From Caldilineaceae bacterium (GTDB taxonomy: Bacteria > Chloroflexota > Anaerolineae > Caldilineales > Caldilineaceae): a stretch of DNA of 8,327 nucleotides. Positions 1-6,221 of the stretch are shown here, in pieces (position 1 is the stretch's first letter; each line of letters starts with the position of its first letter). The stretch spans positions 1-8,327 of the forward strand of contig JAAUPU010000085.1 of assembly GCA_012032975.1 (NCBI GenBank), given 5' to 3'. The notes beneath the pieces are model-generated. The model ran no database searches and had not been told where the DNA came from. It saw only the letters and a list, made by a program, of their open reading frames with translations. The position numbers and the translations under genes are program-made.

Positions 1-1381
1 TGGCCCATTTGGGCACCACACCGGGGATGATAATGTTGAGCAGCAGGATCACGAGAATCATCCCCACCAGCAGGGGCAAAGAGCCGACGTTGGCGCGTTC
101 CAACAACTCCGCCATAGACACAGCAGCCACCGTCGGCATGTTGGTGTAGTTGAAATAGGCGATAAACTGGCTGATCATCAGCAGCATAAAGACGAGACCG
201 GCCAGACCGGAAAAGGTCTTGGTGACCGCGGCGATGACTTCGTTGCTGCTCTTGATCGTGCCTGCGCCCCGGCCATAGGCAATGCCAGCAATCAGGAAGG
301 CCATGGTGATGATGAAGAGCAGGCTGTCCATGAAGGGCGTGTTGCCGATGATCCCGCCTGTGACCGGGTGACGCAACGGCGCGCCCGACGGGAAGGTGAT
401 CAGCGCAATCAGCGCGATAAATCCGAGGGTGGCAAAGGTGGCATAGCGCAGCCCGCGCGATTCCGCGGCGGTGAGCGCGTTGTCATCACCGCCCTCGCCC
501 TCTGCTGCTTCTGCATTCGTATCGCCAAAATCGTATGCGCCGAGCCGCGGCTCGATCACTCGTTCGGTGACAACCGTCGCCACGATGGCAATGAGCACCG
601 ACGAAGCAACTGCAAAGAAATAGTTGGCCACGATGGTGATCGGCTCGCCCCCGGCAAGCCCGATGGCCTCGTTGGTGATCTCGGTCAACATACTGTCGAC
701 TGGCGTGATGAAGAGGTTGACGCCAAAGATCGCACCGACGCCGGCGAAGGCCGCAGCCATCCCGGCCAGGGGATGGCGTCTCAGGCTCATGAACGCGGCC
801 GCGCCCAATGGAATCAGGATCAGATAGCCGGCGTCAGACGCGACGCTGGACAGGACACCGACGAAGATGAGGATAAAGGCGATCAGCCGGCGCGGGGCCA
901 CCTGGACCAACATGCGGATCAGGGCAGACATCAGGCCTGAGGCTTCCGCCACGCCAGCGCCCATCATCGCGATAAAGGTGACCGCCACGACGCCGAAGCC
1001 CTGGAAGTTGCCTACAAACGACGAGAAGAGAAAGCGAATGCCGCTGACTGTCAGCAAGCTTTCGATGGCAATCGTCCGCTCCTGGATCTCGTAATCGGCG
1101 CCGTAGGTGTCTGGGGAAACGACAACGCCGGGCGCGGTCGTGTCCTCATAATATTCACGCTCTGTGGGCACAGGAACTTCCACCGCGATCAGTTCTGTGA
1201 CGCTGACGCCCGCCAGATACAAAATGTGGGAAAGCACGATCACGCCGATGATCAGATAGAGAAACATGAGCACCGGATGGGGCACCTTGTTGCCCACCGC
1301 CTCGATGCCATTGAGCAATCGCTGGGTGAAGCCGCTCTTCTGTGTGACCTCAGAATCGTTCGTCTCGTTTTCCGTACTCAT
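1..1381 (-). CDS. abgT: AbgT-family transporter (p-aminobenzoyl-glutamate transporter type), 3' end outside the window
   Basis: Inner-membrane secondary transporter of the AbgT family. Characterised members import p-aminobenzoyl-glutamate (E. coli AbgT) or export sulfonamides (MtrF, YdaH). The reading frame is open for 460 codons from ATG 1381 to the window edge; E. coli AbgT is about 508 residues, so roughly the last tenth is missing. Visible family marks are GNKVPHP near residue 30, the first membrane helix at about 38-58, FQGFG and GAGVAEASGL (127-150), SDAGYLILIPLG (182-192, with the conserved Asp183), LTAAESRGLRYA (303-314), IKSSNEV with SQFIAYFNYTN (376-414), and PKWA at 457-460. An acidic Gly/Glu linker (287-300) separates the two halves. 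The start overlaps the stop of the M20 dipeptidase gene by ATGA, with GGGGGA three bases upstream, so translation is probably coupled. The substrate is not known; adjacent peptidases suggest a peptide or aminoacyl-glutamate. The symbol denotes the family, not proven function. Confidence 0.92.
   Translation of the reverse strand, partial: MSTENETNDSEVTQKSGFTQRLLNGIEAVGNKVPHPVLMFLYLIIGVIVLSHILYLAGVSVTELIAVEVPVPTEREYYEDTTAPGVVVSPDTYGADYEIQERTIAIESLLTVSGIRFLFSSFVGNFQGFGVVAVTFIAMMGAGVAEASGLMSALIRMLVQVAPRRLIAFILIFVGVLSSVASDAGYLILIPLGAAAFMSLRRHPLAGMAAAFAGVGAIFGVNLFITPVDSMLTEITNEAIGLAGGEPITIVANYFFAVASSVLIAIVATVVTERVIEPRLGAYDFGDTNAEAAEGEGGDDNALTAAESRGLRYATFATLGFIALIALITFPSGAPLRHPVTGGIIGNTPFMDSLLFIITMAFLIAGIAYGRGAGTIKSSNEVIAAVTKTFSGLAGLVFMLLMISQFIAYFNYTNMPTVAAVSMAELLERANVGSLPLLVGMILVILLLNIIIPGVVPKWA
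1378..1381 (-). promoter_or_regulatory. ATGA stop/start overlap, M20 dipeptidase to AbgT
   Basis: The dipeptidase stop TGA (1380-1378) overlaps the AbgT start ATG (1381-1379). GGGGGA on the minus strand at 1390-1385 gives a short-spaced ribosome binding site. This is the second identical coupling signal in the same operon. Confidence 0.85.
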
Positions 1382-2769
1382 CGGTCCCCCGACGGTAGCT
1401 TCGCCAGCTCTTCCAAATAGACAATCGCTGTCTCTATGCCACGCTGAAACATCTCGATGCTGTAGCTCTCATTGGGCGCGTGCAGCCCGTCATCGTCCAG
1501 CCCGTAGCCCATCATGACCACGGGGATCTTCATCAGATTGTAGAAGTCCGCCACCACAGGAATGCTGCCGCCGCCGCGCGTGAAGATGGGCGTCGCGCCC
1601 CAACCGCGTTCATAGGCGCGGGCTGCTGCCTGCATTTCGGGCAGATCGAAGGGGATCAGCGCCGGCTCGCCCGTGGTCAGCAGGCGAACTTCAACGTGGA
1701 CGGTCGGCGGCGCGACCGACTCGATGTACGCTTTCATCAGATCGAAGATCTTGTGCGGATCCTGGTTGCCCACCAGTCGCGAGCTGAGCTTGACGCCAGC
1801 CGCGGCCGGGATGATCGTCTTGGGACCGGGGCCGCTGTAGCCGCTCCACAGGCCGTTGATATCGAGTGTGGGCCGCGCGGAAACCCGCTCGCGGATCGTG
1901 TAATCGGCATCGCCCCAGAGCGCGGGCACGCCGGTGGCCGCCTTGAACTGCTCCTCGCTCAGCGGGTTCTTGGCGATCATGCTTCGTTCTTCGTCGGTCA
2001 GCGCGACCACGTCGTCGTAGAAGCCGGGGATGGCGATGGTGTTGTCCGGGTTGTAGAGCTTGCCCAGGATTTCCACCAGCGCGAGGGCCGGGTTGTGGGT
2101 GGCGCCGCCCAGAAGCCGCTGTGCAGATCCTCCTTGGGACCGGTCACGTGGATCTCCGCGTAGGTCATGCCGCGCAGGCTGTGGGTGATCGCAGGCTCCT
2201 CGATGCGCGCCATGACGAGTCGCTGATCACGCAGACGTCGGAGCGCAGCAGATCCAGGTGCGCTTCCAGGAAGGGGCGCAGATTGGGCGATGCAACCTCC
2301 TCTTCGCCCTCGATCAGAAACTTGACGTTGACCGGCGCGGCCCCCGCGGTCTGCAAATAGGACTCCAACGCCTTGACGTGGATGAAGAGCTGCCCCTTGT
2401 CATCGGTGGCGCCGCGGGCATAGATGCGCCCATCCTTGACCACCGGCTCGAAGGGGTTGGTCTCCCAGCCGTCCTCCATCTCGGCCGGCACCACGTCGTA
2501 GTGGCCATAGACGAGCACCGTGGGCTTCTCCGGCCCCGCCCCCAGCCACTCGCCGTAGACGACGGGATGGCCTGCCGTGGGCAGCACCTGAACATTGGTC
2601 AGCCCCAGGCCGGTCATGTGTTCAGCGAGCCACTCGGCCATGCGCACGACATCGCCTGCAAAAGCCGGGTCGCCGCTGAGGCTGGGGATGCGCAACATCT
2701 CGAAGAGCTGGTTTTGAAATTTTTCGGCGTTGGCGCGTGAATACGCGCGCGCCGTTTCACTGGGTATGG

Positions 2770-2773
<4 letters not shown>
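1378..2773 (-). CDS. M20-family metallodipeptidase (carnosinase/CNDP2-like), interrupted by two apparent one-base deletions
   Basis: Probably a cytoplasmic di-zinc peptidase that splits dipeptides or short peptides. The gene reads in three frames: 2773 to about 2214, then 2213 to about 2111, then about 2108 to 1378. Adding one base at each junction gives 465 residues. The full M20 ligand set is present: GHYDVVPAE (His91, Asp93), ATDDKGQ (bridging Asp124), EGEEEV (catalytic Glu158, ligand Glu159), VISDS (Asp185) and LHAPNE (about His432). DLHSGF, typical of the lid/dimerisation region, lies in the second segment. RLVGNQDP and GGGSIPV in the third segment are typical of the CNDP-like M20 branch. 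ATG 2773 overlaps the pepT stop (ATGA); the start is preceded by GGAG and GGAAAG inside pepT. The stop in turn overlaps the AbgT start. The specific substrate cannot be read from sequence. The damage looks like sequence error because all active-site residues survive. Confidence 0.9.
2108..2110 (-). other. Apparent one-base deletion in the M20 dipeptidase gene (site 2)
   Basis: The coding strand reads TTCTGGGCGGCGCC where TTCTGGGGCGGCGCC would give [14 protein letters not shown]. One G appears to be lost from a short G run, moving the reading out of frame after DLHSGF. Confidence 0.87.
2213..2215 (-). other. Apparent one-base deletion in the M20 dipeptidase gene (site 1)
   Basis: The frame carrying VISDS ends in an unrelated tail. 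From ATG 2213 the next frame continues with [15 protein letters not shown], the expected family sequence. Adding one base after TC (2215-2214) joins them as SDSSMARIEE. Confidence 0.85.
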
Positions 2774-4018
<1,245 letters not shown>

Positions 4019-4024
4019 GTTTTT

Positions 4025-4028
4025 CTCC
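4025..4028 (-). promoter_or_regulatory. Ribosome binding site of pepT
   Basis: The minus strand reads GGAG followed by six bases (AAAAAC) and ATG at 4018. This is a well-spaced Shine-Dalgarno site. It decides the pepT start in favour of 4018 over the in-frame start at 4048. Confidence 0.75.
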
Positions 4029-4109
4029 GATGCTTGCACGATGGTCAACGAGAAGGCAAGCCACCCATCTTGACTTGGCGTGTAGCCTCAAAACGGAATG
4101 GGTTGAGAT

Positions 4110-5775
4110 CTAGACCGCTTCCGCGCCGAGCGCGGCCTGCGGGTCAGCTTCAGCGACCTCTTCCGGGATAGTACTGGGATCATAGGAAGGCAGGCCGCGG
4201 GCTGGAAAGATGGCCAGCAACGAAATCGCGGCCAACACCAGGAACGACGCCTTGAGTGCTCGCAGCCTCGCCTCGGCGTTGATCAGCACCGCTTCGTTCA
4301 CCTGTTCGGAAGAGGCATTCGTTGCGTCGAGGATATCGACCAGTTGATCGTTGCTGACGAAGTTGATATTGTCCAGATTGACCTGGGCCTGAAGCGCTTC
4401 CGGCAACATCGCGCTGCTGGCCAGGCTGCTCAAAATCATCATACTCAGCAGCCCCACCGCCAGCGCGCTGGAGAGCGCGGTGCCGGCGCCGTGGAGAGGT
4501 TGTTGGCTGTGCCGCGCAGGCGCCCACGTCGCCAGCCAGGTATTTGGGCGAAGCCGAGACGAGGACGTTGAAGAGTAGCGTCAACAGCGCGCCTTCGCCC
4601 AGCCCCAACAGAACCAGACCAAGGATGACCGGCGGTGTGCCCCAGTCGTTGCGGATGGCGAAGGCCAACACCGTCAACCCAATCGCCACAATGGAAAAAC
4701 CGATGTAGCCGATCTGCCGCGGTGTGAGGCGGGAATAGAAACGCACGATAAAGATGGCGGATGCGGCGATGGACAAGGTGTAGGGCACCACCGCAATGGC
4801 CGTCTGCAAGCTCGTCTGTCCCTGGACGATCTGGATGTACAGTGGGATCAGGAAGTTCACCGCTGGGCCCAGCGCGCCGATGATCAACAGGGCGTAGGTT
4901 GCCGCTCGCTCCTGGGAAGAGTCCAGAACGGCGAGCGATAGCAACGGCGTCTTGCCTTTCTCTTGGCGTCTGTGGGACCAGGCAAAGAAAGCCTGGCCAA
5001 GCACCAGGCCCACGACGATCATGAAGGGTGCCGGAGAGAGACCGAAAAAGCTGATGGGCGCATCGGGGTGCGCGACAATGATGCCCCAGTTGTTCAGGTT
5101 GTTGAAGGCCACGCTGATAAGAATCACAGCCAGCGCGGCCAGCACCGCGCCGACAAAGTCGATCTTCACATTCTTCTGGCGCGGCACCGGCGCAAGCCGA
5201 AAGCTGAGCGCAAAAATGGCAATTGAGACAAAGAGCAAAATACCAAATGAATAGCGCCAACTCAATACGGTGGCCAAGTATCCGGCGACCAGAAAAGCAA
5301 GAACACCGGCCAGAGGCGATGCGCCGGCCAGAAGCCCCAGCGCCTGCTCCTGCTGCTTGTCCTGATAGTTGACGGCGATCAGCACCACCAATGACGGCAC
5401 CAGCGCCGCGGCGGCCAGACCGGCCAGCATCTGTGCGTTGTTCATGGTGTCTGCATTGGGGCTGAGCGCCATGATGCCCATCGCGACGCCATGCAGTAGA
5501 ACCGTCACCTGGAAGACGAGACGTTCGCCAACCAGCTTGCCGATCTTTGCGCCTACCATCACAAACGCGGCGACAAAGAGCGAATAGATGACCAACGCCG
5601 TGCTGATCGCCGTGGCCGGCGCGTTCAGGTCTTCCACAATCGCGCCGATGGAAACGGGGAGCGCGTTGACATTAAAGGCCATCTGCATCTGGGCCAGAAT
5701 GATGATTGCCATCGGCAGCCAGGATCCACGAATTGCGGCGCCTTCGTCAGTGGATAGCGGCGGTTGACTGTGCAT
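4110..5775 (-). CDS. MFS transporter, DHA2-like (14-helix type), with two apparent one-base deletions near its 3' end
   Basis: A major facilitator superfamily membrane protein resembling drug:H+ antiporter-2 exporters. Repairing two single-base losses (about 4519-4520 and 4487) gives 555 residues, normal for this group. After a hydrophilic N-terminus (1-18), helices begin with WLPMAIIILAQMQMAFNV. GAKIGKLVGERLVF (75-88) sits at the motif A position, and a helix-5 region (148-178) ends in LSWRYSF. A positively charged loop near 265-275 is followed by further helices. A roughly 50-residue polar stretch (458-510) lies before the final helix SFLVLAAISLLAIF, as in many DHA2 proteins. The acidic C-terminal tail follows. 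ATG 5775 was chosen: GGGA lies about six bases upstream and the N-terminus has normal length. ATG 5787 and TTG 5850 are in-frame alternatives. Substrate is unknown. It may be co-transcribed with pepT 91 bases downstream, as I see no clear terminator between them. Confidence 0.88.
4487..4487 (-). other. Apparent one-base deletion in the MFS gene (site 2)
   Basis: ACGGCGCCGGCACC on the coding strand should be ACGGCGGCCGGCACC. The repair joins NNLSTA to AGTALSSALAVGLLSMMI, the start of the next membrane helix. Confidence 0.85.
4519..4520 (-). other. Apparent one-base deletion in the MFS gene (site 1)
   Basis: GGCGCCTGCGC on the coding strand should be GGCGCCCTGCGC. The repair joins KYLAGDVGA to LRGTANNLST, a sequence typical of this part of DHA2-like transporters. 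Confidence 0.85.
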
Positions 5776-6018
5776 GAGGCGTCCCATCTTCAGGTGAAAC
5801 GAATAGGGCTGTCCAAAACGGGTGGAGCCAACCTTCCTGGACTTGACCAAAGTGGGTGGCTTTACCGGAAATGCCGCGGCCTAATCCCGGAATGCTGCAA
5901 CTGACTTTGAACACGCCCAAATGAGTAACGAGTCCAGCCAAGCCAGACTCCTTGCTCTCGGTCAACAGAGCTTCAAGACCTGGCTGCCAAGATAGCAGCA
6001 ATCGCGTCTGTTTCAAAG

Positions 6019-6031
6019 GTACAAAATGTAC
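6019..6031. repeat. GTACA-AAA-TGTAC palindrome, possible operator
   Basis: A perfect 5-3-5 inverted repeat that lies in the divergent region. Its right half is also the first copy of a direct repeat, ATGTACTA, that recurs 11 bases later. Confidence 0.5.
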
Positions 6032-6044
6032 TAAGCATGTACTA
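6026..6044 (+). repeat. Direct repeat ATGTACTA, two copies with an 11-base period
   Basis: ATGTACTA occurs at 6026-6033 and exactly again at 6037-6044. The spacing is about one helical turn, so two protein subunits could sit on the same DNA face. It overlaps the GTACA palindrome, giving three related half-sites. Confidence 0.5.
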
Positions 6045-6066
6045 CCGGCGAGCGATGATGCGCCGG
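6045..6066. repeat. GC-rich inverted repeat, CCGGCG and CGCCGG with a 10-base loop
   Basis: Six-base perfect arms at 6045-6050 and 6061-6066. It could form a small hairpin in RNA or DNA. There is no T tract after it on either strand, so it is not a standard terminator. Confidence 0.4.
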
Positions 6067-6079
6067 AATCAACCCCTGG

Positions 6080-6115
6080 CCTGGTCGCTCCCCAGGTCAC
6101 TCCCCTGGTCACCGC
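6080..6115 (+). repeat. Three imperfect 12-base tandem units, CCTGGTCGCTCC type
   Basis: Units at 6080-6091, 6092-6103 and 6104-6115 read CCTGGTCGCTCC, CCAGGTCACTCC and CCTGGTCACCGC. Neighbouring units also contain CCTGG/CCAGG inverted pairs, so the array has both direct and mirrored symmetry. It could be a multi-site binding region or a simple repeat expansion. Confidence 0.5.
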
Positions 6116-6155
6116 TCATGATGACGAATGGCCTGAAATCGACACTGGAAAACAC

Positions 6156-6184
6156 TTGCTTCGCATGTCATCATGCGATAGACT
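6156..6184 (+). promoter_or_regulatory. Candidate promoter of the MalT-like regulator
   Basis: TTGCTT (6156-6161), a 17-base spacer and TAGACT (6179-6184) resemble a sigma-70 promoter. The match is weak, 3 of 6 and 4 of 6 consensus bases. It would start transcription about 30 bases before ATG 6222. The spacer is filled almost exactly by a perfect inverted repeat, which raises the likelihood that this is a controlled promoter. If ATG 6165 were the true start, this promoter could not be right. Confidence 0.35.
6161..6178. repeat. Perfect 7-4-7 inverted repeat, possible operator
   Basis: TCGCATG (6161-6167) and CATGCGA (6172-6178) are exact reverse complements around TCAT. It lies between the -35-like and -10-like boxes upstream of the regulator gene, 43 bases before its start. 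The geometry fits a repressor or activator binding site; the binding protein is unknown. Confidence 0.55.
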
Positions 6185-6221
6185 CTCGCTATTCTTTGAG
6201 CCTACTGCCTTCATTGCAAAG

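Larger units (their letters stand above)
5776..6221. other. Divergent intergenic control region between the MFS gene and the MalT-like regulator
   Basis: This 446-base stretch holds no gene I can support. It should carry the promoters of both divergent genes. The right half (6019-6178) contains several inverted and direct repeats listed separately. In the left half (5776-6018) I see no convincing promoter boxes or repeats beyond a loose CCGGAA(A)TGC pair near 5865 and 5887. Confidence 0.6.

Noticed and set aside
368..940. 190-codon plus-strand reading frame
   Set aside because: It lies antisense to the clearly AbgT-like frame, and its product is charged, low-complexity and unlike known proteins. 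It is a shadow of GC-rich coding.
1480..2163. 227-codon plus-strand reading frame
   Set aside because: Antisense to the M20 dipeptidase; the composition (Arg, His, Asp, Gly rich) is typical of a reverse-strand shadow.
4019..4109. Terminator or promoter between the MFS gene and pepT
   Set aside because: Only a six-base ACCCAT/ATGGGT pair with a long loop is present, with no T tract and no convincing -35/-10 pair.
5776..5850. Upstream TTG start for the MFS protein at 5850
   Set aside because: It would add 25 basic residues before a normal N-terminus, with a rare start codon and no ribosome binding site.
5747..6112. 121-codon minus-strand frame across the divergent region and the MFS start
   Set aside because: It overlaps the 5' end of the MFS gene in another frame and has no recognisable domain. 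Parts look protein-like, but nothing supports a real gene.
6080..6115. CRISPR-like array
   Set aside because: Units of 12 bases with no spacers and only three copies; no cas gene nearby.
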